A stretch of 64,000 nucleotides of DNA from Variovorax sp. HW608 (lineage in GTDB: Bacteria > Pseudomonadota > Gammaproteobacteria > Burkholderiales > Burkholderiaceae_C). The notes under the pieces are model-generated. The model saw only the letters and a list, made by a program, of their open reading frames with translations. It did no database searches and was not told the origin of the DNA. A program made the translations under genes and the position numbers. The stretch lies in the NCBI RefSeq assembly GCF_900090195.1, contig NZ_LT607803.1, positions 2,046,001-2,110,000 on the forward strand. The letters run 5' to 3'. Position 1 is the first letter of the stretch. Each line of letters opens with the position of its first letter. Below, piece after piece: positions 15,485 to 23,632 of the stretch.

Positions 15485-16441
15485 TCAGCCGCAGCGTCCC
15501 TTGTCGTTCGATTTGAAGCAGAAGTCGGCGGTCAGGCTCGAGGACTCCCAGGGCACCTGCACGCGGCCGGTGTCTTCGGCCACGCCGATACGCACCCGCT
15601 TGAAGAGCTGCTCGATCTGCAGCCCTGGCATCGACATGTTGACCAGCAGGTGACGCACATAGACGCTGTGCTCGCTGTTGGCGCTGTCGAGCGCCACGCC
15701 GTTCGGCGCCGTCGAGAAGGCCACGAGCGTGCCCACGGGCGCATCGAGCGTCGCCAGCCCACCCGGCGTCGCGCCGCGGAATTTCAGGCGCCGTCCGTCG
15801 GGGCCCACGATGACGCCACCGGCGAACGGGTTCACCCGGCAGGCGTCGAGCACCACGATGTTGGCGCCGGTTCCGATGGCACTGAGCCGGTCGACGAACT
15901 CGCCGACGTCCGCGGTTTGCCGCTGGATGTCCTCTTCGGACTGGGGATCGGCATCGATCGGCACCAGGTAGTTGCGACCCCTCACCTGGACCCCGTGACC
16001 GGCATAGAACAACACGCGAACCGCCGCCTTCGGCGCACGAACCGAAAACTCGCGCAGCGATTCGATCAGGTCCGGCAGCCGCGTGTTCTGGCGCAGGGTC
16101 ACGTCGTAGCCGAGGCCTCGGAGCACCGCCGCCACGGCGCTGGCGTCGCCCGGCGGGTTCTTCAGGGGCGCAGTGCGGTAGGCGCCGTTGCCGATCACCA
16201 GGGCGATGCGCGAGCCGGCGCTGTTGAGATCGGCCGCCGCGCTCATTGGAGTACCTTCGCGCAGCGGCGCTTCGGTATTCGCCTTCGGAACGGCCGGGCG
16301 GCTGATTGGAGTACCTTCGCGCAGCGGCGCTTCGGTATTCGCCTTCGGAACGGCCGGGCGGCTCATGGCGGGACCGAAGGGCAGCGCTGCGGCACCCAAC
16401 GCGCCGCGCAGCAGCAGACGACGGGTCAGCAGTGTGGCCAT
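15485..16441 (-). CDS. Exported caspase-like (C14) peptidase carrying a duplicated repeat-derived insert
   Basis: A 318-residue protein. The N-terminus (TRRLLLRGALGAAALPF) looks like a twin-arginine or Sec signal. Residues ~27-66 are two copies of a 20-residue unit, SRPAVPKANTEAPLREGTP plus Ile or Met, coded by a 60-base tandem duplication. The caspase-like domain follows (about 76-300): LVIGNGAY, catalytic H149 in FYAGHG and C201 in LDACRVNP. There is no TssJ domain, unlike the other caspase-like gene of this locus. It starts five bases after the anti-sigma gene ends, so both are probably co-transcribed. GGGAG precedes ATG 16441. The substrate is unknown. Confidence 0.85.
   Translation of the reverse strand: MATLLTRRLLLRGALGAAALPFGPAMSRPAVPKANTEAPLREGTPISRPAVPKANTEAPLREGTPMSAAADLNSAGSRIALVIGNGAYRTAPLKNPPGDASAVAAVLRGLGYDVTLRQNTRLPDLIESLREFSVRAPKAAVRVLFYAGHGVQVRGRNYLVPIDADPQSEEDIQRQTADVGEFVDRLSAIGTGANIVVLDACRVNPFAGGVIVGPDGRRLKFRGATPGGLATLDAPVGTLVAFSTAPNGVALDSANSEHSVYVRHLLVNMSMPGLQIEQLFKRVRIGVAEDTGRVQVPWESSSLTADFCFKSNDKGRCG
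16241..16363 (-). repeat. 60-base tandem duplication of a dispersed repeat inside a caspase-like gene
   Basis: Positions 16241-16300 and 16301-16360 are identical apart from one C/G difference (at the fourth base). Each unit codes in frame for SRPAVPKANTEAPLREGTP and one more residue. A diverged third copy lies at 63771-63825, outside any intact gene of this kind. The unit therefore looks like a dispersed repeat that entered the gene just after the signal peptide and then duplicated. Confidence 0.85.
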
Positions 16442-16446
16442 GTCGG

Positions 16447-17064
16447 CTACTCCCGGGGCGGCACGCCAGGTGCGAGCGCGGCGGCCTGAACGATCGGGGC
16501 GGCCTTGACCTGGGCGAGCGCCGCCGCTTCGCTTCCGGCCGGTACACGCAGGTAGTAGTCGCCGAGCTGGCCAGGGCCACCGGCCAGTTCGCCATGCACC
16601 TGGACCACCAGCATGCGGATGTCGGTCTCCCTGGCGTCCGGCGCGAAGCTGATCTTCAGCATCGGGCCCTCGTTGACTTGAACCGCGTGCAGCGCGCGGA
16701 TCTCGTCGGCGCTGTCGCGGGCGTCGCCGAGCAGGGACATGATCACGCCACCTTGCACGACCATGACCGCCAGCGCGGCCAACGCATAGCTCGGGCGCAT
16801 GCCGAAGTTGCCGAAAAAGGCGCTGATGCGCTCGGCCAGGGTCGGGCGGTCGCCCTGGATCAGGCGCATGGTGCGGGCCAGGCCGATCGTTGCCGGCACG
16901 GCCGGGGCGTTTTCCTGCACCCGCGCCTGCAGCGAGCGATACCAGTCCAACTCGCTGCGGGCCTCGGGGTGCTGTTCGATGTAGGCCTCGACCCAGGCGC
17001 GGTCTTCGGCGCCCAGCGAGCCGTTGGCGTACCAGGGAAGTAGTTCTTCGAAGCGTTCTTTCAT
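16447..17064 (-). CDS. Anti-sigma factor (membrane-anchored, non-zinc)
   Basis: A 205-residue protein. The N-terminal cytoplasmic part has FEELLPWYANGSLGAEDRA and EAYIEQHPE, the layout of anti-sigma domains but without the HxxxCxxC zinc motif. One hydrophobic span is visible at about residues 93-111, and a periplasmic C-terminal domain follows. It should bind and hold the ECF sigma factor encoded just upstream. I chose ATG 17064 because GGGAG lies 9 bases before it; ATG 17085 lacks such a site. A predicted ECF promoter at 17101-17129 directly precedes it, consistent with autoregulation. The caspase-like gene follows after five bases. Confidence 0.8.
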   Translation of the reverse strand: MKERFEELLPWYANGSLGAEDRAWVEAYIEQHPEARSELDWYRSLQARVQENAPAVPATIGLARTMRLIQGDRPTLAERISAFFGNFGMRPSYALAALAVMVVQGGVIMSLLGDARDSADEIRALHAVQVNEGPMLKISFAPDARETDIRMLVVQVHGELAGGPGQLGDYYLRVPAGSEAAALAQVKAAPIVQAAALAPGVPPRE

Positions 17065-17100
17065 GATGTCGTGCTCCCGGGACATGCCCGTGTCGGCTCT

Positions 17101-17129
17101 GGGTTGCGCGAGATCGCCCTCCGGTTCAA
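17101..17129 (-). promoter_or_regulatory. Predicted ECF sigma-factor promoter (copy A)
   Basis: On the minus strand: TTGAACCGG, 13 bases, GCAACCC. The GCAACCC element lies about 37 bases before the preferred anti-sigma ATG (17064). The site falls between the sigma gene stop (17167) and the anti-sigma gene, so the anti-sigma/caspase pair could be transcribed separately and induced by the sigma factor itself. Confidence 0.65.
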
Positions 17130-17166
17130 ATTTAATTTTCGCGCGATGGCCAGGTGCGCCGAAGCC

Positions 17167-17763
17167 TCAGGATGCGAGAGCGCCTCTGGCGTCAGGGGCA
17201 CCGCCCTCACTGCGCAGCAGCGCCTGCAGGCAATTCTTGATCTTCTGGCGGGCGTGGAAAAGGCGCGTCTTGACGGTGCCCTCGGGACAGTTCTGCACCT
17301 CTGCCACCTCAGCCAGGCTCATGCCCTCGTAGAACACCAGGTGCAGGCACTCGCGATGTTCGTCCGACAGCTTGCCCATGCAAAGTTGCACGCCTTCGCG
17401 CCGTTGCTTGCCGGCCAGCTCCGCATAGCCGTCCGGCGTGTCGGAGGCGGCGGTCTCGGCGATGTCTTCGAGATCTCCATGCACCTCGTCGGGGCGGCGC
17501 GCGCGATAGACCATCAGCGCCTTCCTGCGCGCGATTCCGATCAGCCACGTGGAGAACTGCGAATCGCCGCGAAAGCGCTCCGGGTGGCGCCAGACCTCGT
17601 AAAAGGAGTCCGCCAGGACTTCCTCGGCTCGTGCGTGGTCGCCCAGCATGTTGAGCACATACGCGTACACCTTGCGGCTGAACGCCTTGTAGAGCTGACG
17701 AAACGCTGCCTGGTCTTCGCGGCCGATGCGTGCCAGCAGCTGGTTGACCTCGTCGTTGTCCAT
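17167..17763 (-). CDS. ECF-family RNA polymerase sigma factor
   Basis: A 198-residue sigma-70-type ECF factor. Region 2 covers about residues 15-85 (FRQLYKAFSRKVYAYVLNML, then DSFYEVWRHPERFRG and FSTWLIGIARRKAL). Region 4 covers about 130-185 (LCMGKLSDEHRECLHLVFYE, LAEVAEVQNCPEGTVKTRLF). No extra C-terminal domain is visible. ATG 17763 is preferred; the open frame runs further upstream into non-conserved sequence. Its partner anti-sigma gene is downstream. The matching TTGAACCG/GCAACCC promoters in this locus are the likely targets, which is inference. Confidence 0.92.
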   Translation of the reverse strand: MDNDEVNQLLARIGREDQAAFRQLYKAFSRKVYAYVLNMLGDHARAEEVLADSFYEVWRHPERFRGDSQFSTWLIGIARRKALMVYRARRPDEVHGDLEDIAETAASDTPDGYAELAGKQRREGVQLCMGKLSDEHRECLHLVFYEGMSLAEVAEVQNCPEGTVKTRLFHARQKIKNCLQALLRSEGGAPDARGALAS

Positions 17764-17902
17764 GCGGGCGGGGCGGTGCAGTGACGGTAACGAAATATAA
17801 GGTTTCTGCCCGATCAGGTCGATTCGCCCAAGTCTTTGACCGAGATCACAGCGCCTTGGGACGGGGGGCGCCACACTGTCGAGGCATATTGGGGTTCCAG
17901 CC

Positions 17903-18916
17903 ATGAGCGAGCCGCGCAACCGGGTCATTCAGGTCAGCCGCTTCGGCGGTCCCGACGGCTTGGAGGTGGTGCAAGCCTCCATGCCGACCGCCGGCCCCGG
18001 CGAAGTGCGGGTTCGCGTGCTCGCCTCGGGCCTGGAGTACACGGATGTACTGATCCGGCGCCACCTCTACCCACAGACTTCACGCCTTCGGCCACCGTTC
18101 GCACTGGGATATGACCTCGTCGGAGAGGTCGACCAGCTCGGCGACGGCGTCGCCGGAATCCAGCTTGGCGAGCGCGTGGCGGACATGACGGTCGTCGGGT
18201 CCAACGCCGCGTATCGCACGCTTCGGGCCCGTGACCTGACTCGGGTGCCCGCGGGCCTCGACGCCGCGGAGGCGGCGACGCTGGTCCTGAGCTGGACGAC
18301 CGCCTACCAGCTCCTGCACCGCGCGGCCCGGGTCCAGCGAGGCCAGCGCGTGCTCGTGCATGGCGCTGCCGGTGCCGTTGGCCAGGCGCTGCTTGTCCTG
18401 GGGAAGCTCGCGGGCGTCGAGCTTTGGGGCGCCGCACGCGGCGAGCATGCGGCACTGATCCGGGAACTGGGTGCCACGCCGATCGACTACGAGCGCGAAG
18501 ACTTCACGCAGGTGCTGCCGGGCGGCTTCGACGTGGTGCTGGATGGCATCGGCGAGGACGGCTATCGCAGGTCATTCGCCGCGCTCGCCCCCGGGGGATT
18601 CCTCTGTGCCTATGGCTACTCGGCGGGAGTCCAGGCGCAGCGGGGCATGCTTGCCCTGTTGACGTGGATCGCGCGCCTGTATCTCTGGAGCTGGCTGCCC
18701 GGCAGCAAGCGCGCCGCTTTCTATTCGATCAACGTGATGCGCGCACGGCATCCCCTCTGGTTCCGCGAAGACCTGGCGCGGCTTTTCGAATTGCTGGCAA
18801 CGCGCGCCATCCATCCTCGCGTCGCCGAGCGTATCTCCTTCGAACAGGTTGCCGATGCGCACCGCCGTCTCGAGGCGGGGGGCCTGGAGGGCAAGCTCGT
18901 GCTATGCCCGACCTGA
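17903..18916 (+). CDS. Medium-chain dehydrogenase/reductase (quinone-oxidoreductase-like)
   Basis: A 337-residue MDR-superfamily protein. The N-terminal GroES-like domain has GPGEVRVRVLASGLEYTD and FALGYDLVGEV. The Rossmann domain has VLVHGAAGAVGQALLVLG for NAD(P)H. Catalytic-zinc cysteine and histidine ligands are not evident, so it belongs with the zinc-independent quinone-oxidoreductase/enoyl-reductase-like group. Substrate is unknown. It is divergent from the ECF sigma gene (140-base gap) and convergent with the next gene, so it is probably monocistronic. Confidence 0.85.
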   Translation: MSEPRNRVIQVSRFGGPDGLEVVQASMPTAGPGEVRVRVLASGLEYTDVLIRRHLYPQTSRLRPPFALGYDLVGEVDQLGDGVAGIQLGERVADMTVVGSNAAYRTLRARDLTRVPAGLDAAEAATLVLSWTTAYQLLHRAARVQRGQRVLVHGAAGAVGQALLVLGKLAGVELWGAARGEHAALIRELGATPIDYEREDFTQVLPGGFDVVLDGIGEDGYRRSFAALAPGGFLCAYGYSAGVQAQRGMLALLTWIARLYLWSWLPGSKRAAFYSINVMRARHPLWFREDLARLFELLATRAIHPRVAERISFEQVADAHRRLEAGGLEGKLVLCPT

Positions 18917-18954
18917 GACTGCTTCGAGGACATCCCTCGCTGCCATGCAAGCAG

Positions 18955-19560
18955 TCAAGGTGCCGCTCCTTGCGCAAGGCTTTCGAGCCAGCGCCGTTCT
19001 GAAATGACCGCAATCGCGTGTCCGGCCTGCCGCAGCGCCAGCGCGTCCTTGATCGTCTTTCCGTCGGGTGTCTGGGCCCAGTTCGGCGACACCTTGGACC
19101 CGATGACCAGGTAGCGGACATCCCTGCTGACTGCCCGCACGGGCCAGCCGCCGACCCGCTCCAGAAGCCGCTCGCATGCAGCCTTCGTTCCATGGAGAAA
19201 CTCGCCCGCCAGGCAGACCAGCGAATCGCGCAGCGTGATCTCGATCTCGTCGTCCAACGGAAGCGCCAGTTCAGCCGAGCCTTTCTTACCGTCCGCCGCG
19301 AAATCTCCTCGCGCCAACTGGCTGAGTGTCGTCAGCAGATAGGCGCGCTCTTCTTCGCTGACATGCCCATCCGCCATGACAGTCTCGATCGCGCTGCGGA
19401 TCGCACTGCCAGGCCAGACGCGCGCGAGGCTGGAGTTCTCGGCAAGCCACGCGCCGAGAAACTCGATCTCGAGATCATCCAGGTCGCCATCCGCCACCAT
19501 GGCCTCCACGATGCCCAACAGTTGTTCGATCGCCTGTCGCGTGGATGGGTCTGCGGTCAT
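18955..19560 (-). CDS. TerB-like / BRCT domain protein
   Basis: A 201-residue protein in two parts. The first (about 1-100) is helical with acidic loops, MVADGDLDDLEIEFLGAWL and VMADGHVSEEERAYLLTTL, the duplicated calcium-loop-like pattern of TerB proteins. The second (about 118-198) looks like a BRCT domain: LVCLAGEFLHGTKAACERLL, DVRYLVIGSKVSPNW, KTIKDALALRQAGHAIAVIS and a final WLESL, as in DNA ligase and DnaQ tails. The start is ATG 19560; the upstream extension looks non-coding. A role in damage or stress response is possible but not shown. Confidence 0.7.
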   Translation of the reverse strand: MTADPSTRQAIEQLLGIVEAMVADGDLDDLEIEFLGAWLAENSSLARVWPGSAIRSAIETVMADGHVSEEERAYLLTTLSQLARGDFAADGKKGSAELALPLDDEIEITLRDSLVCLAGEFLHGTKAACERLLERVGGWPVRAVSRDVRYLVIGSKVSPNWAQTPDGKTIKDALALRQAGHAIAVISERRWLESLAQGAAP

Positions 19561-19645
19561 GGCTTGGCTCCGGAGGATTGCAAGTCTGAATCGGTTGCAA
19601 TGTATCAGCTCGAGCGGGAATGCGGACTTGAAAGCGAAAGGAACC

Positions 19646-19795
19646 ATGTTCAAGTTGGCGAGCGCAATGCTCGTGTGTCTCGTCGTGGCCGGCTGCGCGA
19701 GTGGCCCGTCACGGGGCTATTCGTATTCGGTGTGTTCAATGCAGCCAGGCACCTATGGGTGCCAGGTCGAGCAATACCAGAGGGTCGGCCTCTAG
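19646..19795 (+). CDS. Small lipoprotein (49 residues)
   Basis: A short gene with AAAGGA before ATG 19646. The product has a hydrophobic N-terminus and lipobox VAGC at residues 14-17, so the mature lipoprotein has only about 33 residues. The mature part contains two more cysteines (YSVCSMQPGTYGCQVEQY) that can form a disulphide. Small lipoproteins of this kind are common in proteobacteria, and no specific role can be given. It is divergent from the TerB/BRCT gene. Confidence 0.65.
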   Translation: MFKLASAMLVCLVVAGCASGPSRGYSYSVCSMQPGTYGCQVEQYQRVGL

Positions 19796-19803
19796 CGACC
19801 CGC

Positions 19804-20040
19804 TCAGGCCAGCCTTTCCCGATTCCTGAAGGGCCACCCGGTGAGGCCGACCTCCGAGCATCTCATCGCGCGGAGCACGTCGGCCGCACGGCCTTCGGCA
19901 ACCAGCCTTTCAGCGGTCTTGTAGTCCAGCGGAACGATCGGCTCGGTGCGATACCAGCGCATCGCCCGCGCGATGTCGCCCCCACTGGCATCGCGCGCGG
20001 CGTTCAGGATTTGGTGACTGGGTGGAAGGTCGTTCGACAT
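19804..20040 (-). CDS. Small DUF2384/MbcA-like protein
   Basis: A 78-residue protein. The region IARAMRWYRTEPIVPLDYKTAERLVAEG followed by a ADVLRAMRCSEVG helix matches the layout of the MbcA/ParS/Xre antitoxin C-terminal toxin-binding domain (shared W-Y-R-x-E-P and KTA-E-x-L pattern). No toxin gene of the RES type adjoins it, so it may be an orphan or a non-toxin relative. The start is ATG 20040; the longer upstream reading frame has no supporting site. It is convergent with the small lipoprotein gene. Confidence 0.6.
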   Translation of the reverse strand: MSNDLPPSHQILNAARDASGGDIARAMRWYRTEPIVPLDYKTAERLVAEGRAADVLRAMRCSEVGLTGWPFRNRERLA

Positions 20041-20244
20041 GGTCTTGATCTCTGTCGCCCAGTGTGCCTCGGACGCGAGCCGATCGGACAGCCGATGCCT
20101 CATCAATTCGGAGGAGGGGCGATCCGGATCGGGGCGTCGTTGTGCGCGTGCTCCGCCTCCGACACGAAAGCGAGGCCGCGTCCGTCGCGACGCCGGCCAT
20201 GCCCGGCCTGAAGCTTGGTTCGTTCGATCCAAAGGAGATCAATC

Positions 20245-21273
20245 ATGCAACTCGCGATGATTGGCCTCGGCCGAATGGGAGCCAGCATGGTGCGGCGGCT
20301 TCTGGCGAAAGGCCACGAGTGCGTCGTCCACGACATGCAGGCGGCGGCGGTGGCGGCGTTGCAGAACGAGGGCGCGAAGGGCGCCGCGTCGCTCGCCGAA
20401 CTGGCAGCGAAGATGGAGCGTCCGCGCGCCGTCTGGCTGATGGTGCCGGCGGCGGCTGTGGACGCCGGGCTCGAACAGCTGATGCCGCATCTCGATGCGG
20501 GGGACATCGTCATCGACGGGGGCAATTCCTACTACCGCGACGACATCCGGCGCGCCGAGCTGCTCCGCGGATCGGGCCTTCACTACATCGACGTCGGCAC
20601 CAGCGGCGGCATCGCCGGCCAGGGGCGCGGCTATTGCCTGATGATCGGCGGCGCGGCCGACGTGGTCGAGCGCCTGAGGCCGATCTTCGCCGCGTTGGCG
20701 CCGGGCGTCGACGCGGCGCCGCGAACGCCCGGCCGCTCGGGCGAGCCGGCGCCGGCCGAACAGGGCTTCCTGCATTGCGGCCCGAACGGCGCCGGCCACT
20801 TCGTCAAGATGGTCCACAACGGCATCGAATACGGGCTCATGGCTGCGTATGCGGAGGGCCTCGGCGTCCTCAGGAACGCCAACGTCGGCACGCGCGACCG
20901 CAGCGTCGACGCCGAGACGACACCACTGCGCCACCCTGAGTTCTATCAGTACGACCTGAAGCTGCCCGAGATCGCCGAGCTCTGGCGGCGGGGCAGCGTG
21001 ATCGGCTCGTGGCTGCTCGACCTGACGGCGAACGCCTTGCAGAAGGACGCCGAGCTCGCGGCCTACAGCGGCCGCGTCTCCGATTCGGGCGAGGGCCGCT
21101 GGACCGTCGAAGCGGCGATCGACGAGGCGGTGCCGACACCCGTGCTGAGCGCGGCGCTCTACCAGCGCTTCACGTCCCGCGGCGAGGCCGGCTTCGCCAA
21201 CCAGGTGCTCTCGGCGATGCGCAACGAGTTCGGGGGGCACGTCGAGAAAAGATTCGGACCGGAGACGACATGA
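20245..21273 (+). CDS. gnd: 6-phosphogluconate dehydrogenase, decarboxylating (short NAD type)
   Basis: A 342-residue enzyme converting 6-phosphogluconate to ribulose 5-phosphate and CO2. Motifs: the N-terminal nucleotide loop GLGRMG, IDGGNSYYRDD, GTSGGIAG and FVKMVHNGIEYG with the catalytic lysine. It is about 130 residues shorter than the E. coli-type dimer subunit, as expected for the short, usually NAD-preferring type. AAAGGAG precedes ATG 20245. Its stop overlaps the next small frame as ATGA, and transketolase follows, so it belongs to a pentose-phosphate operon. Confidence 0.92.
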   Translation: MQLAMIGLGRMGASMVRRLLAKGHECVVHDMQAAAVAALQNEGAKGAASLAELAAKMERPRAVWLMVPAAAVDAGLEQLMPHLDAGDIVIDGGNSYYRDDIRRAELLRGSGLHYIDVGTSGGIAGQGRGYCLMIGGAADVVERLRPIFAALAPGVDAAPRTPGRSGEPAPAEQGFLHCGPNGAGHFVKMVHNGIEYGLMAAYAEGLGVLRNANVGTRDRSVDAETTPLRHPEFYQYDLKLPEIAELWRRGSVIGSWLLDLTANALQKDAELAAYSGRVSDSGEGRWTVEAAIDEAVPTPVLSAALYQRFTSRGEAGFANQVLSAMRNEFGGHVEKRFGPETT

Positions 21274-21443
21274 ATGTCGACGCCGAATCGGTCATCGCCG
21301 AATTCCGCGCCCGCGGCATCGACGATGCCGCGCTTGCCGAGCGGCTGCAGCGGGAAGGCGCCGATGCCTTCGCCAAGTCGTGGAAGAGCCTGCTCGACGG
21401 GATTGCCGACAAGACGGCCTCGACCACGCCGCCCATCGCCTGA
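21270..21443 (+). pseudogene. 57-residue remnant resembling the transaldolase C-terminus
   Basis: A short frame overlapping the gnd stop by four bases. Its sequence, DDAALAERLQREGADAFAKS followed by WKSLLDGIADK, resembles the last helices of transaldolase (an EGxxxFxxSWxxLLxxI pattern). A transaldolase gene commonly sits between gnd and tkt in such operons, and the rest of it is absent here. So this is either a deletion remnant that kept its end in frame or a small gene of new function. The intact ATGA coupling shows that it is still likely translated. Confidence 0.55.
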
Positions 21444-21461
21444 ACGAATCGAGGCCTTCCC

Positions 21462-23513
21462 ATGACAGCGACGACGCTGGATCAGCTATGCATCGACACG
21501 CTGCGCTTCCTCGCGGTCGACATGGTGCAGCAGGCCAACAGCGGCCACCCCGGGCTGCCGCTCGGCGCCGCGCCGATGGCCTACGTGTTGTGGACGCGTT
21601 ACATGAAGCACAACCCCTCGAACCCGCAGTGGCCCGACCGCGACCGCTTCGTGCTCTCGGCCGGGCATGGCTCGGCGCTGCTTTATGCCCTGCTGCACGT
21701 GACCGGCTACGAGCTGTCGATCGACGACATCAAGCGCTTTCGGCAGTGGGGCAGCAAGGCGCCGGGGCACCCGGAGCGCGGCCACACGGCGGGCGTCGAA
21801 GTCACCACCGGCCCGCTCGGCCAGGGCTTCGCCAACGCGGTCGGCATGGCCATCGCCGAGGCGCAGCTGGCAGCACGTTACAACCAGGGCGGCCACCGGA
21901 TCGTCGACCACCGCACCTGGGCGATCGCCAGCGACGGCGACCTGATGGAAGGCGTCGCTTCCGAGGCGGCGTCGCTGGCGGGCCACCTGAAGCTCGGCAA
22001 GCTGGTCTGCCTCTACGACGACAACTCGGTCACGCTTTCTGCCGGCACCGACATGACCTTCACCGAGGATCGCGCCGGGCGCTTCGAGGCCTACGGCTGG
22101 CAGGTGCTGAGCGTCGATGACGGCAACGAGCTGCAGGCGATCGACGCGGCGCTCGCCACGGCCTGCGCCGACGCGACGAGGCCGTCGCTGATCCTCGTTC
22201 GCACCCACCTCGGCTTCGGCTCGCCCGAGCAGGACAGCTTCAAGGCGCACGGTTCGCCGCTCGGCGTCGCCGACGTCAAGAAGACCAAGGAGACGCTCGG
22301 CTGGCCGGTCGAGCCGCCGTTTCTGGTGCCCGCGCCCGCGCTGGCCCGGTTCCGCGAAGCGCTGGGGGCCGGCGCGGCTGCGGAGGCCGACTGGAACGCG
22401 CGCATGGCGGCGTATGGGCAGGCGCTTCCCGAGCTGGCGCTCGAACTGCAGCGGCGCCTGCAGGGCGAGTTGCCGGGCGGCTGGGACGCCGACGTCCCGG
22501 TGTTCGCCGCCGATGCCAAGGGCATGGCGACCCGCGTGGCCGGCGGCAAGGTGCTCAACGCCCTGGCGCCGAAGCTGCCGGCGCTCATGGGCGGCTCGGC
22601 CGACCTCGATCCGTCGACGCACACCGCGATGAAGGGGCAGGGCGACTTCAACCCGCCGCTGGCCCCGAACAAGGACAGCGAGGGCTCCGGCGGCGGCGGC
22701 TGGAGTCATGCGGGCCGCAACATCCACTTCGGTGTTCGCGAGCACGCGATGGGCGCGATCGTCAACGGTCTGGCGGCGCACGGCGGCTTCATCGGCTACG
22801 GCTCGACCTTCCTGATCTTTTCCGACTACATGCGGCCGCCGATCCGCCTGGCCGCACTCATGGGCCTGCACGTCGTCCACGTCTTCACGCACGACAGCCT
22901 GGCCTTGGGCGAGGACGGACCGACGCACCAGCCGGTCGAGCAACTCGCCAGCCTGCGCGCGATCCCTCGCCTGACGCTGCTGCGCCCGGCCGATGCCAAC
23001 GAGACCGCGATCGCGTGGAAGATCGCGGTCGAGGCGCGCGACCGGCCGGTGCTGCTGGCGCTGACGCGGCAGGACGTCGCCACGCTCGACCGTGGCCGGT
23101 ACGCGGGCGCCGAAGGCGTGCGGCGAGGCGCCTACGTCCTCTGCGACGCCGGCCCGGCGCTGCCATCGCTGATCCTGATGGCCAGCGGCTCCGAGGTCGG
23201 CCTCATCCTCGCTGCCGCCGACCGCCTCGGCGCCGAAGGCGTGGCGGTGCGCTGCGTGTCGATGCCGAGCTGGGATCTGTTCGAAATGCAGCCCCAGGGC
23301 TATCGCGACGAGGTGCTCCCGCCGCAGGTCACGGCCCGCCTCGCAGTGGAACTCGGCGTGCGCCAAGGCTGGGATCGCTATGTCGGCCTGCGCGGCGACA
23401 TGCTCGGTGTCGACCGATACGGTGCGTCGGCGCCGGCGGGGGTGCTGCTCGAGAAGTACGGCTTCACGGTCGACAGGGTCGTCGCGCGAGCCAAGGCGCT
23501 TCTCGCAGCCTGA
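21462..23513 (+). CDS. tkt: Transketolase
   Basis: A 683-residue thiamine-diphosphate enzyme exchanging two-carbon units between sugar phosphates in the pentose phosphate or Calvin pathway. Motifs: [17 protein letters not shown], the TPP region [20 protein letters not shown] with [34 protein letters not shown], and the C-terminal EVGL domain. The length is usual (about 660-690). It follows gnd and the small frame with an 18-base gap, so it belongs to the same operon. Confidence 0.95.
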   Translation: MTATTLDQLCIDTLRFLAVDMVQQANSGHPGLPLGAAPMAYVLWTRYMKHNPSNPQWPDRDRFVLSAGHGSALLYALLHVTGYELSIDDIKRFRQWGSKAPGHPERGHTAGVEVTTGPLGQGFANAVGMAIAEAQLAARYNQGGHRIVDHRTWAIASDGDLMEGVASEAASLAGHLKLGKLVCLYDDNSVTLSAGTDMTFTEDRAGRFEAYGWQVLSVDDGNELQAIDAALATACADATRPSLILVRTHLGFGSPEQDSFKAHGSPLGVADVKKTKETLGWPVEPPFLVPAPALARFREALGAGAAAEADWNARMAAYGQALPELALELQRRLQGELPGGWDADVPVFAADAKGMATRVAGGKVLNALAPKLPALMGGSADLDPSTHTAMKGQGDFNPPLAPNKDSEGSGGGGWSHAGRNIHFGVREHAMGAIVNGLAAHGGFIGYGSTFLIFSDYMRPPIRLAALMGLHVVHVFTHDSLALGEDGPTHQPVEQLASLRAIPRLTLLRPADANETAIAWKIAVEARDRPVLLALTRQDVATLDRGRYAGAEGVRRGAYVLCDAGPALPSLILMASGSEVGLILAAADRLGAEGVAVRCVSMPSWDLFEMQPQGYRDEVLPPQVTARLAVELGVRQGWDRYVGLRGDMLGVDRYGASAPAGVLLEKYGFTVDRVVARAKALLAA

Positions 23514-23542
23514 AAGTGCCGTTTGCCAGGACCGGCCCCCGG

Positions 23543-23564
23543 GGGCTGCCTGCGGGAGCAGCCC
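23543..23564 (+). terminator. Possible hairpin after tkt
   Basis: GGGCTGC and GCAGCCC pair across an 8-base loop just after the transketolase stop, and a GC-rich palindrome (GGCCCCCGGGGGC) lies immediately before it. There is no T-run, so intrinsic termination is uncertain. Confidence 0.3.
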
Positions 23565-23573
23565 TAGCACGCC

Positions 23574-23603
23574 TTGACACGTTGCGGATGTAGATTGTCG
23601 AAT
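23574..23603 (+). promoter_or_regulatory. Possible sigma-70 promoter of the glutamate dehydrogenase gene
   Basis: A perfect TTGACA at 23574-23579 is followed 18 bases later by the weak -10 candidate TCGAAT. The site lies 30-60 bases before the ATG at 23633. Confidence 0.3.
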
Positions 23604-23632
23604 TCGGCGGAACCGACGAAGGAGACAAGACC

